DNA of 64,000 nucleotides from Pseudomonas farris (GCF_019145235.1 NZ_JAHSTV010000001.1:310001-374000); one strand, 5' to 3'; numbered from the stretch's first letter, positions 8,716 through 19,954 are shown. Notes: generated by a model not told the origin, from the letters alone. A program made the numbers and translations.

Positions 8716-11583
8716 ATGACTCAAGTACTTCCTGTTTCTGTAAATGTCAGCACCGCCAACGAATTCATCGCGCGCCACATCGGCCCGCGTTCGGGCGACG
8801 AGCAAGCCATGCTCAACAGCCTGGGCTTTGACTCCCTGGAAGCCCTGAGCGCCAGCGTCATTCCCGACAGCATCAAGGGCACCAGCGTCCTCGGCCTGGA
8901 AGACGGCCTGAGTGAAGCGGATGCCCTGGCGCTGATCAAATCCATCGCCGGCAAAAACCAACTGTTCAAGACCTACATCGGCCAGGGCTACTACGGCACT
9001 CACACGCCGTCGCCGATCCTGCGCAACCTGCTGGAAAACCCGGCCTGGTACACCGCTTACACCCCGTACCAACCAGAAATTTCCCAGGGCCGTCTCGAAG
9101 CGCTGCTGAACTTCCAGACCCTCATCAGCGACCTGACCGGCCTGCCGATCGCCAACGCCTCGCTGCTGGACGAAGCCACCGCCGCTGCCGAAGCCATGAC
9201 CTTCTGCAAACGCCTGAGCAAGAACAAAGGCAGCCACGCGTTCTTCGCCTCGGTGCATTGCCACCCGCAAACCCTCGACGTTTTGCGCACCCGTGCCGAG
9301 CCGTTGGGCATCGACGTGGTGGTCGGCGACGAGCGCGAACTGACTGACGTGACGCCGTTCTTCGGCGCCCTGCTGCAATACCCGGCCAGCAACGGTGACG
9401 TGTTCGACTACCGCGAACTGACCGAGCGTTTCCACGCGGCTAATGCGCTGGTCGCAGTCGCGGCCGACCTGCTGGCCCTGACCGTGCTGACCCCGCCGGG
9501 CGAGTTCGGCGCTGACGTGGCCATCGGCAGCGCTCAACGCTTCGGCGTGCCGCTGGGCTTCGGTGGTCCGCACGCGGCCTACTTCTCCACCCGTGATGCG
9601 TTCAAACGCGACATGCCAGGCCGTCTGGTTGGCGTGTCCGTGGACCGTTTCGGCAAGCCGGCCCTGCGCCTGGCCATGCAGACCCGCGAGCAACATATCC
9701 GCCGCGAGAAAGCCACCAGCAACATCTGCACCGCCCAAGTGCTGCTGGCCAACATCGCCAGCATGTACGCCGTGTACCACGGTCCGAAAGGACTGACGCA
9801 GATCGCCAAGCGCATACATCACCTGACCGCGATCCTCGCAAAAGGCTTGAGCGCATTGGGCCTGACCGTCGAGCAAACCAGCTTCTTCGACACGCTGACG
9901 CTCAAGACCGGCGCGCAAACAGCTGCTTTGCACGACAAGGCGCGTGCTCAGAAGATCAACCTGCGTGTTGTAGATGGCGAGCGTCTGGGCCTGTCCCTGG
10001 ACGAAACCACCAGCCAGGCTGACGTTGAAACCCTGTGGAGCGTGCTGGCCGACGGCAAGGCGCTGCCAGACTTCGCCGCCCTCGCCGCTTCGGTCGAAAG
10101 CACCCTCCCGGCCGCTCTGGTTCGCCAATCGCCGATCCTCAGCCACCCGGTGTTCAACCGTTATCATTCGGAAACCGAGCTGATGCGCTACCTGCGCAAG
10201 CTCGCCGACAAGGACCTGGCCCTGGATCGCACCATGATCCCGCTGGGTTCCTGCACCATGAAACTCAACGCCGCCAGCGAAATGATCCCGGTGACCTGGG
10301 CTGAATTCGGTGCCCTGCACCCGTTCGCCCCGGCCGAGCAAAGCGCCGGTTATCAGCAGCTGACGGATGAACTGGAAGCGATGCTCTGCGCCGCCACCGG
10401 TTACGACTCGATCTCCCTGCAACCGAACGCCGGTTCCCAAGGTGAATACGCTGGCCTGCTGGCGATTCGTGCGTACCACCAGAGCCGTGGCGAAGACCGT
10501 CGCGACATCTGCCTGATCCCGTCGTCCGCCCACGGCACCAACCCGGCCACCGCCAACATGGCTGGCATGCGTGTAGTCGTGACCGCGTGCGATGCCCGAG
10601 GCAACGTCGACATCGAAGACCTGCGCGCCAAGGCCATCGAGCACCGCGAACACCTCGCTGCGCTGATGATCACCTACCCGTCGACCCACGGCGTGTTCGA
10701 AGAAGGCATCCGCGAAATCTGCGGCATCATTCACGACAACGGCGGCCAGGTGTACATCGACGGCGCCAACATGAACGCCATGGTCGGCCTCTGCGCACCG
10801 GGCAAGTTCGGCGGCGACGTGTCCCACCTGAACCTGCACAAAACCTTCTGCATTCCCCATGGCGGTGGCGGCCCGGGCGTCGGCCCGATTGGCGTCAAGT
10901 CGCACCTGACCCCATTCCTGCCGGGCCACGCCCAGATGGAACGTAAGGAAGGCGCGGTCTGCGCGGCACCGTTCGGCAGCGCGAGCATTCTGCCGATCAC
11001 TTGGATGTACATTCGAATGATGGGGGGCGCGGGTCTCCAGCGTGCTTCGCAATTGGCGATCCTGAATGCCAACTACATTTCCCGTCGCCTCGAAGAGCAT
11101 TACCCAGTGTTGTACACCGGCAGCAATGGCCTGGTGGCGCACGAATGCATCCTCGACCTGCGTCCGTTGAAAGACAGCAGCGGCATCAGTGTCGATGACG
11201 TCGCCAAGCGCCTGATCGACTTCGGCTTCCACGCCCCGACCATGTCGTTCCCAGTGGCCGGCACGTTGATGATCGAGCCGACCGAAAGCGAATCCAAGGA
11301 AGAACTGGACCGCTTCTGCGACGCCATGATCCGTATCCGCGAAGAAATCCGCGCGGTGGAAAACGGCACGCTGGACAAGGACGACAACCCGCTGAAAAAC
11401 GCGCCACACACCGCCGCGGAAATCGTCGGCGAGTGGACTCACCCGTACAGCCGCGAGCAAGCGGTGTATCCGGTTGCGTCGCTGATCGAAGGCAAGTACT
11501 GGCCACCGGTCGGTCGCGTCGACAACGTCTTCGGCGATCGCAACCTGGTCTGCGCCTGCCCGTCGATCGAAAGCTACGCTTGA
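8716..11583 (+). CDS. gcvP: Glycine dehydrogenase (decarboxylating), P protein
   Basis: The 955-residue PLP enzyme decarboxylates glycine and loads the aminomethyl group onto the H-protein lipoate. It is the single-chain form with an N-terminal half (about 1-440) and a C-terminal PLP half in which [16 protein letters not shown] carries the cofactor lysine (Lys709). Length and motifs are normal. It starts 12 bp after gcvH with GAGGA before the ATG. In P. aeruginosa glyA2 follows this gene; here a hairpin and a REPIN follow, then sdaA. Confidence 0.96.
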   Translation: MTQVLPVSVNVSTANEFIARHIGPRSGDEQAMLNSLGFDSLEALSASVIPDSIKGTSVLGLEDGLSEADALALIKSIAGKNQLFKTYIGQGYYGTHTPSPILRNLLENPAWYTAYTPYQPEISQGRLEALLNFQTLISDLTGLPIANASLLDEATAAAEAMTFCKRLSKNKGSHAFFASVHCHPQTLDVLRTRAEPLGIDVVVGDERELTDVTPFFGALLQYPASNGDVFDYRELTERFHAANALVAVAADLLALTVLTPPGEFGADVAIGSAQRFGVPLGFGGPHAAYFSTRDAFKRDMPGRLVGVSVDRFGKPALRLAMQTREQHIRREKATSNICTAQVLLANIASMYAVYHGPKGLTQIAKRIHHLTAILAKGLSALGLTVEQTSFFDTLTLKTGAQTAALHDKARAQKINLRVVDGERLGLSLDETTSQADVETLWSVLADGKALPDFAALAASVESTLPAALVRQSPILSHPVFNRYHSETELMRYLRKLADKDLALDRTMIPLGSCTMKLNAASEMIPVTWAEFGALHPFAPAEQSAGYQQLTDELEAMLCAATGYDSISLQPNAGSQGEYAGLLAIRAYHQSRGEDRRDICLIPSSAHGTNPATANMAGMRVVVTACDARGNVDIEDLRAKAIEHREHLAALMITYPSTHGVFEEGIREICGIIHDNGGQVYIDGANMNAMVGLCAPGKFGGDVSHLNLHKTFCIPHGGGGPGVGPIGVKSHLTPFLPGHAQMERKEGAVCAAPFGSASILPITWMYIRMMGGAGLQRASQLAILNANYISRRLEEHYPVLYTGSNGLVAHECILDLRPLKDSSGISVDDVAKRLIDFGFHAPTMSFPVAGTLMIEPTESESKEELDRFCDAMIRIREEIRAVENGTLDKDDNPLKNAPHTAAEIVGEWTHPYSREQAVYPVASLIEGKYWPPVGRVDNVFGDRNLVCACPSIESYA

Positions 11584-11589
11584 TCTATA

Positions 11590-11616
11590 GGGGGCGGGTT
11601 CGCTCGCCCCCATTTT
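11590..11616 (+). terminator. Hairpin after gcvP (attenuating or partial terminator)
   Basis: Stem GGGGGCG (11590-11596) pairs with CGCCCCC (11605-11611) around an 8-base loop and is followed by ATTTTC. The uridine run is short, so it may only reduce read-through into sdaA. It starts five bases after the gcvP stop codon. Confidence 0.55.
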
Positions 11617-11635
11617 CAAGAACACCACAAAACCC

Positions 11636-11725
11636 TGTGGGAGCTGGCTTGCCTGCGATGGCGGTGGATCAGCCAACTGAGATGCTGACTGACCCACCGC
11701 CATCGCAGGCAAGCCAGCTCCCACA
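11636..11725. repeat. REPIN, 90 bp, variant subtype, between gcvP and sdaA
   Basis: Inward-facing REP pair of a second sequence subtype: TGTGGGAGCTGGCTTGCCTG in place of the GCGGGCTTGCTCG core. Length is again exactly 90 bp. It occupies the gap where glyA2 is found in the P. aeruginosa operon. Confidence 0.92.
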
Positions 11726-11785
11726 GGATCGTATTTAGTCAAAAGATTTTCGCCAATTCCTATAACAAGAAACCGGAGAACAACC

Positions 11786-13162
<1,377 letters not shown>

Positions 13163-13195
13163 TGCGCGCATCTGCACTATTTTCAGGAGCTGGAT

Positions 13196-14320
13196 ATGTC
13201 CACCGAACAATTGTTGAAAACCCCGTTGCACGCACTGCACCTCGAACTCGGCGCCCGCATGGTGCCGTTTGCCGGCTACGACATGCCGGTGCAATACCCG
13301 TTGGGCGTGATGAAAGAACACCAGCACACCCGTGATCAAGCCGGGCTGTTCGATGTGTCGCACATGGGCCAGATACGCCTGACCGGCGCCAACGCGGCCA
13401 AAGCCCTGGAAACCCTGGTGCCGGTGGACATCATCGACCTGCCGGTGGGCATGCAGCGCTACGCGATGTTCACCAACGAGACCGGCAGCATCCTTGACGA
13501 CCTGATGGTCGCCAACCTCGGTAACGACGAACTGTTCCTGGTGGTCAACGCGGCCTGCAAGGATCAGGACCTGGCGCACCTGCGCAAACATATCGGTGAC
13601 CAGTGCACCATCGAGCCACTGTTCGAAGAGCGCGCGTTGCTCGCGTTGCAAGGCCCGGCTGCCGTTACCGTGCTCGCACGCCTGGCGCCTGAAGTGGCGA
13701 AGATGACCTTCATGCAGTTCGCCCGCGTGAAGCTGTTGGGCGTGGACTGCTTTGTCAGCCGTTCAGGCTACACCGGCGAAGACGGTTTCGAAATCTCCGT
13801 ACCAGCGGCCAACGCCGAAGCCCTGGCTCGCGCCCTGCTGGCCGAACCGGAAGTCGCGGCCATCGGCCTCGGCGCTCGCGACTCCCTGCGCCTGGAAGCC
13901 GGCCTGTGCCTCTACGGCCACGACATGAACACCGAAACCACCCCAATCGAAGCGAGCCTGCTGTGGGCTATCTCCAAGCCTCGTCGTGCCGATGGCGCTC
14001 GGGCCGGTGGCTTCCCTGGCGCTGAAACGGTGTTCGCCCAGCAGCAAGCGGGTGTCAGCCGCAAACGCGTTGGCCTGTTGCCGCAGGAACGTACGCCAGT
14101 GCGCGAAGGTGCGGAAATCGTCAACGAAGCCGGCGAAATCATCGGCAGCGTGTGCAGCGGCGGTTTCGGTCCGACCCTTGGCGGTCCTTTGGCCATGGGT
14201 TACCTCGACGGCGCTTACATCGCTTTGGATACGCCGGTTTGGGCAATTGTTCGTGGGAAAAAGGTGCCTTTGCTTGTAAGCAAAATGCCATTTGTTCCAC
14301 AACGCTACTATCGCGGTTGA
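13196..14320 (+). CDS. gcvT: Aminomethyltransferase, glycine cleavage T protein
   Basis: The 374-residue T protein moves the aminomethyl carbon from H-protein lipoate to tetrahydrofolate, releasing ammonia. The N-terminal [17 protein letters not shown] and the catalytic aspartate region in LFDVSHMGQ (near residue 57) are present, and the [14 protein letters not shown] segment near the C-terminus is typical. The ATG follows CAGGAG; the gene starts 33 bp after sdaA and ends the operon. The fourth component, L protein (lpd), is not in the window, which is normal. Confidence 0.96.
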   Translation: MSTEQLLKTPLHALHLELGARMVPFAGYDMPVQYPLGVMKEHQHTRDQAGLFDVSHMGQIRLTGANAAKALETLVPVDIIDLPVGMQRYAMFTNETGSILDDLMVANLGNDELFLVVNAACKDQDLAHLRKHIGDQCTIEPLFEERALLALQGPAAVTVLARLAPEVAKMTFMQFARVKLLGVDCFVSRSGYTGEDGFEISVPAANAEALARALLAEPEVAAIGLGARDSLRLEAGLCLYGHDMNTETTPIEASLLWAISKPRRADGARAGGFPGAETVFAQQQAGVSRKRVGLLPQERTPVREGAEIVNEAGEIIGSVCSGGFGPTLGGPLAMGYLDGAYIALDTPVWAIVRGKKVPLLVSKMPFVPQRYYRG

Positions 14321-14711
14321 TTGACTGTTTCTATAAGTAACGCGGTTGCGTTAACAGTGCACTAATCTGTAACGCAGCCGCCATAAAACAGTGCGAACGT
14401 TTCGTTTATGAACGTTACTTATAACGATCGAAAACAACTGAACAACTCTATCGAATAAGCCTGCGCTAGTGCCCTAGTGACTGTCACCAACCCGAGGAAA
14501 TACGGGCCTTCGCAGGGCTTGTTTTTTCTCCCGTAGTTGGCGTAGAGTTTGTTCACTGTGTTTGCATGGGTCGCTTGGAATCGTGACCTGGGCAGTAGCC
14601 TACAAGTTAGCTACATCCCGTTCGACGTCTTCTTACTCTCCTGCAACCAGCCCCAGTACTCTTTCACGAGAAGGAGACTGTCATTCATTTTTGCGTCAAA
14701 GGAAATAAGAA
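14321..14711 (+). promoter_or_regulatory. Spacer gcvT-cold shock gene: inverted repeats and long leader
   Basis: This 391-bp gap has no protein gene. At 14338-14353 TAACGC-GGTT-GCGTTA is a perfect inverted repeat that could be an operator or a short gcvT hairpin. AACGTT occurs twice (14396-14401 and 14411-14416). A possible small RNA follows (entry at 14432). From about 14530 to the cold-shock ATG there is a region without clear terminator, which fits the long untranslated leader usual for cspA-type genes; AGAAGGAGA lies at 14668-14676 and a nearer AAGGAAATAAGAA precedes the start codon. Confidence 0.45.
14432..14527 (+). ncRNA. Candidate structured small RNA ending in a terminator
   Basis: A -10-like TATAAC at 14420-14425 is followed about 32 bases later by AAGCCTGCG (14457-14465), which pairs with CGCAGGGCTT (14511-14520) and then GTTTTTTC. 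Inside, CCCG-AGGAAATA-CGGG (14491-14506) makes a second hairpin with an exposed AGGA in the loop. A transcript of roughly 95 bases would end at 14527. There is no open reading frame. It may instead be only the gcvT terminator or the cold-shock leader. I match it to no known RNA family. Confidence 0.4.
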
Positions 14712-14924
14712 ATGTCCCAACGTCAGAGCGGTACCGTCAAGTGGTTTAACGACGAGAAAGGTTTTGGTTTTATCACTCCAGAAAGCGGTCCGGATCTGTT
14801 CGTACATTTCCGCGCTATTCAGGGCAACGGCTTCAAGAGCCTGAAAGAAGGCCAGAAAGTGACTTTCGTTGCTGTGCAAGGCCAGAAAGGCATGCAGGCT
14901 GACGAAGTACAAGCAGAAGCCTGA
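14712..14924 (+). CDS. CspA-family cold-shock protein
   Basis: A 70-residue single cold-shock domain protein, one OB fold that binds single-stranded RNA or DNA and melts RNA structure. Both nucleic-acid motifs are visible: KGFGFI (RNP1) at about residues 17-22 and LFVHF (RNP2) at about 30-34. The length is exactly that of the family. It is followed by a strong terminator, so it is probably a single-gene unit. Whether it is cold-inducible or constitutive cannot be told from the sequence, but the long untranslated leader favours regulation at RNA level. Confidence 0.95.
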   Translation: MSQRQSGTVKWFNDEKGFGFITPESGPDLFVHFRAIQGNGFKSLKEGQKVTFVAVQGQKGMQADEVQAEA

Positions 14925-14936
14925 TCTTCTGTAACG

Positions 14937-14972
14937 AAAAAGCCCCTGATACTGATATCAGGGGCTTTTTTG
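14937..14972 (+). terminator. Rho-independent terminator of the cold-shock gene
   Basis: AGCCCCTGATA (14941-14951) pairs perfectly with TATCAGGGGCT (14956-14966) around CTGA, followed by a run of T; an A run precedes the stem. Confidence 0.95.
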
Positions 14973-15019
14973 TGCGCGTAAATCCGTAAAATGGCTTCTT
15001 TTTCCGTTCAGAGGCTGCC

Positions 15020-15508
15020 ATGTCGAAACACCTGCTCAACCCACAGGGCGACTTCCCCGCCGTCGGCCTGGGTCGTCGCCTGGCAGCGATGTTCTACGAC
15101 TTTCTGTTATGCACTGCCCTGCTGATCGTCACCAGCGGCATTTACAAGATGATCCAGATGGCGATCATCGGCGAAGGCCAAATGCGAGCTATGACCGACG
15201 CTGGCGCACTGGACGGTGATCCGCTGTTATCGACGGTGCTGTTGTTCGTGCTGTTCGGTTTCTTTGCCAAGTTCTGGACTTGGTCGGGGCAGACTCTGGG
15301 GATGCAGGTCTGGGGCATCCGCGTGCAAAACGCCGATGGCTCATCCATCAGCCTGTGGCAGGCGCTGCTGCGCTTTGTGGTGTCGATCGCGTCCTGGCTA
15401 TGCCTCGGGCTGGGATTCTTCTGGTCGCTGTTCGACAAGCAGAAGCGCAGCTGGCATGACATCTATTCCAATACCCAGCTCGTGCGGATCCCGAAGAAAA
15501 CCAAGTAA
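15020..15508 (+). CDS. RDD-family membrane protein
   Basis: A 162-residue inner-membrane protein with the RDD fold: an arginine in GLGRRLAAMFYD near residue 18 and aspartate in the same first helix, and three hydrophobic segments at about 28-48, 70-90 and 112-135. The family has no firmly known general function; some members are thought to transport ions or small solutes. It stands alone between the cold-shock gene and a REPIN. A second RDD protein with a long C-terminal tail is encoded at 56493. Confidence 0.9.
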   Translation: MSKHLLNPQGDFPAVGLGRRLAAMFYDFLLCTALLIVTSGIYKMIQMAIIGEGQMRAMTDAGALDGDPLLSTVLLFVLFGFFAKFWTWSGQTLGMQVWGIRVQNADGSSISLWQALLRFVVSIASWLCLGLGFFWSLFDKQKRSWHDIYSNTQLVRIPKKTK

Positions 15509-15528
15509 TTTTGCCGTATGAAAATCAC

Positions 15529-15618
15529 TGTGGGAGCGGGCTTGCTCGCGAAATCGGTGTGTCAGACAACATCAATGTTGACTGATACGCCCTCTTCGCG
15601 AGCAAGCCCGCTCCCACA
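15529..15618. repeat. REPIN, 90 bp, between RDD gene and nadA
   Basis: Inward-facing REP pair with the common ends. The spacer contains CATCAATGTTGACTGATAC. It lies between the convergent ends of two genes. Confidence 0.93.
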
Positions 15619-15643
15619 GTTTTTGCGGTTTGACTGACAGACC

Positions 15644-16702
15644 TTAAGCGTTGCCGGCCAACTTCATCCGCGCCGCCTGAGTGAAATCAAGCATCCGCTT
15701 CAACGGCCGCACCGCCTGTGGAATCAACGCCGGATCAACGAAGATCTCGTTGGTCCCTTCACGCAAGCTCTTCAGCGTGCGCTCAAGCGTATTCATCGCC
15801 ATCCACGGGCAATGCGCGCAACTGCGGCACGCTGCGCCGTTACCGGCCGTTGGCGCTTCGATAAAGACCTTGTCCGGGCATAGCTGCTGCATCTTGTAGA
15901 AGATGCCGCGGTCGGTGGCGACGATCAGGGTCTTGTTCGGCAGACTTTGCGCAGCAGCGATCAGCTGACTGGTGGAACCCACCGCGTCGGCCAACTCGAT
16001 GACGGCGGTCGGCGACTCCGGGTGCACCAGAATGGCCGCGTCCGGGTACAGCGCTTTCATGTCTTCGAGCTGCTTGGCCTTGAACTCTTCGTGGACGATG
16101 CAGGCACCGTCCCACAGCAGCATGTCGGCGCCGGTCTTGCGCTGGATGTAAGTGCCCAGGTGCTTGTCCGGAGCCCAGATGATGGTTTCGCCGTTATCCA
16201 TCAGGCTTTCGACGATTTCCAGCGCACAGCTGGAAGTCACCACCCAGTCCGCCCGCGCTTTGACCGCCGCCGAAGTGTTGGCATACACCACCACCGTACG
16301 TTCCGGATGCTGATCGCAGAACGCCGAGAACTCGTCTACCGGGCAACCCAGGTCCAGCGAGCAAGTCGCTTCCAGGGTCGGCATCAGTATGCGTTTTTCA
16401 GGGTTGAGGATTTTCGCGGTTTCGCCCATGAACTTCACGCCGGCGACCACCACGGTCTTGGCCGGGTGGGCATTGCCGAAGCGGGCCATCTCCAGAGAGT
16501 CGGAGACGCAGCCACCGGTTTCTTCGGCAAGGGCCTGAATGACCGGATCGCAATAGAAGTGGGCAACCAGCACCGCGTCCTGAGCCTTGAGCTCGGCAGC
16601 GATGGCAGTACGGTAATAAGCCTCTTCCTCGGCGGTCAGCGGTTTGGGCTGCTTGGCGTCGAGGTGGGCTTGAACCAGAAGGCGTTCGGAAATCTGCGTC
16701 AT
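15644..16702 (-). CDS. nadA: Quinolinate synthase
   Basis: The 352-residue iron-sulfur enzyme condenses iminoaspartate with dihydroxyacetone phosphate to quinolinate in NAD synthesis. The three cluster cysteines are visible in [13 protein letters not shown] (about 126), [11 protein letters not shown] (about 213) and [10 protein letters not shown] (about 300). Length is normal. The ATG at 16702 follows a leader containing a 14-bp palindrome. nadB is not adjacent, as in other pseudomonads. Confidence 0.96.
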   Translation of the reverse strand: MTQISERLLVQAHLDAKQPKPLTAEEEAYYRTAIAAELKAQDAVLVAHFYCDPVIQALAEETGGCVSDSLEMARFGNAHPAKTVVVAGVKFMGETAKILNPEKRILMPTLEATCSLDLGCPVDEFSAFCDQHPERTVVVYANTSAAVKARADWVVTSSCALEIVESLMDNGETIIWAPDKHLGTYIQRKTGADMLLWDGACIVHEEFKAKQLEDMKALYPDAAILVHPESPTAVIELADAVGSTSQLIAAAQSLPNKTLIVATDRGIFYKMQQLCPDKVFIEAPTAGNGAACRSCAHCPWMAMNTLERTLKSLREGTNEIFVDPALIPQAVRPLKRMLDFTQAARMKLAGNA

Positions 16703-16722
16703 GTTCGCAAGACCTGCAGGCG

Positions 16723-16745
16723 CTTTCGCGCGAAAGTCGAGTATA
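16723..16745 (-). promoter_or_regulatory. nadA promoter -10 with an overlapping palindrome
   Basis: On the minus strand TATACT (16745-16740) is a good -10 box preceded by TG one base further, an extended -10. Three bases downstream lies the perfect 14-bp palindrome CTTTCGCGCGAAAG (16736-16723), covering the expected start point. Position suggests an operator for a repressor of NAD synthesis, or a leader hairpin. The regulator is unknown to me. Confidence 0.5.
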
Positions 16746-16901
16746 CACCCGGCTCCGGACCCTTCAGGGTACCGCCGGGAGAGTGAGTATTCATCAGGCG
16801 TGGATAGCGTTGAAGCTGCGCAAGGCTACAGAATATCCCGTGGATGCAAAAGATGATTCTGACCTGCGTCACCCGGACTGAGTCGACCTCAAATCGCGGG
16901 C

Positions 16902-16943
16902 AAAAAAAAACCCGGAAATCCTCACTTACGTGGGCCTTCCAGA
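16902..16943 (-). terminator. Terminator of tRNA-Lys
   Basis: On the minus strand an imperfect hairpin (CTGGAAGGCCCAC, GTAA, GTGAGGATTTCCGG) is followed by nine T residues. It begins about ten bases after the tRNA CCA end. Confidence 0.8.
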
Positions 16944-16953
16944 TTTTTTAAAA

Positions 16954-17029
16954 TGGTGGGTCGTGTGGGATTCGAACCTACGACCAATTGGTTAAAAGCC
17001 AACTGCTCTACCAACTGAGCTAACGACCC
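16954..17029 (-). tRNA. tRNA-Lys (anticodon UUU)
   Basis: Read on the minus strand the 76-base gene forms a full cloverleaf: acceptor GGGTCGT pairing with ACGACCC, D-arm GCTCAGTTGGTAGAGC, anticodon loop CTTTTAA with anticodon TTT, T-arm with GGTTCGAATCC, discriminator A and encoded CCA. It reads lysine codons AAA and AAG. Confidence 0.97.
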
Positions 17030-17046
17030 GCTGTGTGGTGGCGCGT

Positions 17047-17074
17047 ATAATACTGATTTTTAAGGACTATTCAA
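17047..17074 (-). promoter_or_regulatory. Promoter of tRNA-Lys
   Basis: On the minus strand TTGAAT (17074-17069), a 16-base spacer and TATTAT (17052-17047) form a sigma-70 promoter. It is followed by a GC-rich stretch (GCGCCACC), like the discriminator of stringently controlled stable RNA genes. Confidence 0.75.
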
Positions 17075-17092
17075 CACCTAATTTGAAATAAA

Positions 17093-17785
17093 TCAAAAAT
17101 AAGGTGTTGGGTCAGTCACACCGGCCGCCGCGAAGCCTTCTGCACGCAGGCGGCAGCTGTCGCATTTACCGCAGGCGCGGCCATTATCGTCTGCCTGATA
17201 GCAGGAAACGGTCAGCCCGTAATCGACGCCAAGCTTCACGCCGGCCTGAACGATCTGGGCCTTGCTCAGGTTCTGCAGTGGCGCCTGGATACGGAAGCCC
17301 TGCCCTTCTACCCCGGCCTTGGTCGCCAGGTTGGCCATGCGCTCAAAGGCTTCGATGAACTCGGGACGGCAATCCGGATAACCGGAGTAATCCACCGCGT
17401 TGACACCGATAAAGATGTCACGTGCGCCCAGCACTTCGGCCCAACCCAGCGCCAGGGACAGAAACACGGTGTTTCGCGCTGGCACGTAAGTCACCGGGAT
17501 ACCTTCACCCGGTGTTTCCGGCACATCGATGCTAGTGTCGGTCAGGGCCGAACCGCCGATACCGTTCAGGTTCAGGCCGATCACCTTGTGCTCGACCACA
17601 CCCAAGTCTTGGGCGACACGTGCGGCGGCGTGCAATTCGGCGTGTGACCGCTGACCATAATCGAAGCTCATGGTGTAGCAGCGGTAGCCTTCAGCACGGG
17701 CCATGGCCACGACTGTCGCGGAGTCGAGACCGCCGGACAGCAAGATGACCGCACGTTTTTCTGCAGTGTTCGTTTGTTCAGTCAT
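17093..17785 (-). CDS. queC: 7-cyano-7-deazaguanine synthase (QueC)
   Basis: This 230-residue ATP-dependent enzyme converts 7-carboxy-7-deazaguanine to preQ0 on the way to queuosine in tRNA. It carries the PP-loop [11 protein letters not shown] near residue 16 and the C-terminal zinc site C-X9-CGKC-X2-C. An open frame runs upstream to 17881, but the ATG at 17785 gives the family length and lies one base after the queE stop, so the two genes are translationally coupled. It ends just before the tRNA-Lys promoter. Confidence 0.95.
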   Translation of the reverse strand: MTEQTNTAEKRAVILLSGGLDSATVVAMARAEGYRCYTMSFDYGQRSHAELHAAARVAQDLGVVEHKVIGLNLNGIGGSALTDTSIDVPETPGEGIPVTYVPARNTVFLSLALGWAEVLGARDIFIGVNAVDYSGYPDCRPEFIEAFERMANLATKAGVEGQGFRIQAPLQNLSKAQIVQAGVKLGVDYGLTVSCYQADDNGRACGKCDSCRLRAEGFAAAGVTDPTPYF

Positions 17786-17786
17786 T

Positions 17787-18434
17787 TCAGCGCCCCGGCT
17801 CGTCATTCCAAAGATATTTATGCAGCTGCAATTGCAGACGCACAGGCAGATTGTCCGCCACCACCCAGTCCGCCAGGTCACGCGCGTTCAGGTCATGGTG
17901 GCTCGGCGAGAACAGGACTTCGCCGGCACGCTGATCCAGACCGTATTGAATCAGCTTGGACACGGCCCAGTCGTAGTCTTCCCGCGAGCAGATGACAAAC
18001 TTTACCTGATCGTTAGGCGTGAGCAGCTCGATGTTCTCGTAGCGGTTGCGGTGCGCTTCTTTCGAACCCGGGGTTTTCAGATCGACGACGCGACTGACTC
18101 GTGGATCGACCGCCGAGATATCCAGCGCGCCACTGGTTTCCAGGGACACTTCGTAGCCGGCGTCACATAACTGCTTGAGCAAGGGAATGGCATTCGGTTG
18201 CGCCAGGGGTTCGCCACCCGTGACACAAACATAACGCGGACGAAAACCGGCCACTTGCTCGAGGATGTCGTCGAGCGTGCGAATGGTGCCGCCAGTGAAC
18301 GCGTAGGCGCTGTCGCAGTATTGGCAACGCAATGGGCAACCGGTCAGGCGCACAAAAACAGTGGGCAGCCCGGCAGTCCGCGTTTCACCCTGCAACGAGT
18401 AGAAAACTTCGGTGATTCTCAATGTGTCTTGCAT
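17787..18434 (-). CDS. queE: 7-carboxy-7-deazaguanine synthase (QueE)
   Basis: The 215-residue radical-SAM enzyme makes the deazapurine ring of queuosine from carboxy-tetrahydropterin. The cluster motif CPLRCQYC (CX3CX2C, about 31-38) and the following TGGEP loop near 86 are visible. The N-terminal SLQGE segment is typical of QueE. The ATG at 18434 is preferred; an in-frame GTG three codons upstream (18443) is possible. queE and queC follow the tol-pal cluster, as in other pseudomonads. Confidence 0.95.
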   Translation of the reverse strand: MQDTLRITEVFYSLQGETRTAGLPTVFVRLTGCPLRCQYCDSAYAFTGGTIRTLDDILEQVAGFRPRYVCVTGGEPLAQPNAIPLLKQLCDAGYEVSLETSGALDISAVDPRVSRVVDLKTPGSKEAHRNRYENIELLTPNDQVKFVICSREDYDWAVSKLIQYGLDQRAGEVLFSPSHHDLNARDLADWVVADNLPVRLQLQLHKYLWNDEPGR

Positions 18435-18552
18435 AGTCGCCACGGGCGTAACAGCTAAACAGGCTGTCCGCCTCCGTCAGGCACTTCAAGGAACCTCGCC
18501 AACGCGCAGATCCCAAAAAGCGTGTTTCATAAAAAGGGCGTGAATTCTAACG

Positions 18553-18580
18553 AAAAAACCCGCGACAAGCGCGGGTTTCT
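18553..18580 (-). terminator. Terminator after cpoB
   Basis: On the minus strand AAACCCGCG pairs with CGCGGGTTT around CTTGT-type loop bases and is followed by six T residues. It closes the tol-pal transcript 22 bases after cpoB. Confidence 0.9.
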
Positions 18581-18601
18581 TCGAAACGGGTCAAGCAGCC
18601 C

Positions 18602-19450
18602 TTACATTTTTTGCAGATCACGCTGGGCCAACTGAGCGGCGGAAGTACCCGGATATTGGGACACAACCTGCTGCAGAATGCCTTTAACCCTGTCGGTATG
18701 ACCGAGGCGGCGCTCTACATCAGCGAGCTTGTACAGCGAATCAGGCACCTTGGGGTGCTTGGGGTACAGCTGCGAAACCTTGGCAAATGCCTGACCTGCA
18801 CCCTGCAGATCGCCTTTGGCCAGGTTCACTTCACCCAACCAGTACTGGGCGTTGCCCGCGTATTGGCTGTTCGGGTATTTGCGCAGGAATGCGGCGAAAG
18901 CCTGGCTGGCCTTGTCGAAATCCTTGGCCTTGATCAGGTCGAAGGCTGCATCGTAATACAGTTTTTCCTTCGCCGGATCAGCCGGTTCGCTACCCGCGGC
19001 AGGCGCTTGTGTGGCAGCGGCTGCCGCTCCGGCACCTGCGCCGGCTGCTGCTGCACCGGGGGCATTCAAATTGCCACCGGTGGAAGAATTATCAGGAGTC
19101 GCGGCTGGTGCAACGCCGGTTCCTATGCGCCGATCAAGATCCTGATATCGCTCCAGGTTCTCTTGCTTCATGCGCGCTACATCATTTTGCAGAACTTCGA
19201 TCACACCCTGTTGGCGTGAGATCTGCTCCTGCATCGATTGCAGTTGGTTGAACAGCTCGCCCTGTGCCGAGACAGGGGCCGAAACCCCTCCCCCGGCATA
19301 GGCGCCGTTCGTACCGTAACCCGCAGGCGGATAACTACTCCCGCTATTGTTATAGCCGGAGTTGTCCTCGACCACAGGAACCGCAGCCCACACCGCAAAC
19401 GGTGCGAGGCTGAGAGCCAAAACAGTTACAGCACGACGGCACGTTCGCAT
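18602..19450 (-). CDS. cpoB: Tol-Pal accessory protein CpoB (YbgF)
   Basis: A 282-residue periplasmic protein that links the Tol-Pal machine with peptidoglycan synthesis during division. It has a signal peptide (residues 1-22, cleavage after AVWA), a coiled-coil trimerisation region at about 65-100, an Ala/Gly/Pro-rich linker (about 110-155) and a C-terminal TPR domain from about 160 to the end. It is the last gene of the tol-pal operon, directly after pal. The linker is low-complexity and the least certain part of the reading. Confidence 0.95.
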   Translation of the reverse strand: MRTCRRAVTVLALSLAPFAVWAAVPVVEDNSGYNNSGSSYPPAGYGTNGAYAGGGVSAPVSAQGELFNQLQSMQEQISRQQGVIEVLQNDVARMKQENLERYQDLDRRIGTGVAPAATPDNSSTGGNLNAPGAAAAGAGAGAAAAATQAPAAGSEPADPAKEKLYYDAAFDLIKAKDFDKASQAFAAFLRKYPNSQYAGNAQYWLGEVNLAKGDLQGAGQAFAKVSQLYPKHPKVPDSLYKLADVERRLGHTDRVKGILQQVVSQYPGTSAAQLAQRDLQKM

Positions 19451-19456
19451 GACGAA

Positions 19457-19954
19457 TTACTTACGCAGTTCGACGCGACGGTTTTGAGCCCAGGACTGCT
19501 CGTCGTTGCCGGTAGCAACTGGACGCTCTTCGCCGTAGGAAACCAGTTCCAGCTGAGCTGGGGAAACACCTTGCAGTACCAGGTAGCGCTGAACGGCTTT
19601 CGCACGACGCTCGCCCAGTGCCATGTTGTACTCACGAGTACCACGTTCGTCGGTGTTGCCTTCCAGAACAACGCGAGCGCCGTTTGCTTTCAGGTCTTTG
19701 GCGTGAACGTCCAGAGCGCGCATGGCTTCTGGCTTCAGGTCCGAGCTGTCGTATTCGAAGTAGAAGGTGGTGATTGCGCGCAGAGCAGCTTCTTCGCTCA
19801 GGGAGCCGTCAACAGCACCAGTGTTTGCGCCGTAACCAGCGTTTGGATCAACAGCGCCTTCACCGGCATTGTCGCCGCCTTTGGACGAGCAACCTACAGC
19901 TACAGCCATGGCCAGAGCCAGCGCAGCAAATTTACCAAACTTCAGCATTTCCAT
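19457..19954 (-). CDS. pal: Peptidoglycan-associated lipoprotein Pal (OprL)
   Basis: A 165-residue outer-membrane lipoprotein that holds the outer membrane to peptidoglycan and interacts with TolB. The signal peptide ends in the lipobox AVAVGC, making Cys22 the lipidated residue. The C-terminal OmpA-like domain is intact, with the peptidoglycan-binding pattern [19 protein letters not shown] near residues 100-118. An alternative start at the second methionine (residue 3) is possible. It lies 52 bp after tolB. Confidence 0.96.
   Translation of the reverse strand: MEMLKFGKFAALALAMAVAVGCSSKGGDNAGEGAVDPNAGYGANTGAVDGSLSEEAALRAITTFYFEYDSSDLKPEAMRALDVHAKDLKANGARVVLEGNTDERGTREYNMALGERRAKAVQRYLVLQGVSPAQLELVSYGEERPVATGNDEQSWAQNRRVELRK

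Noticed and set aside
14338..14353. GcsR box after gcvT
   Set aside because: GTAACGC resembles the half-site but the inverted repeat has the wrong spacing for the 7-N4-7 box.
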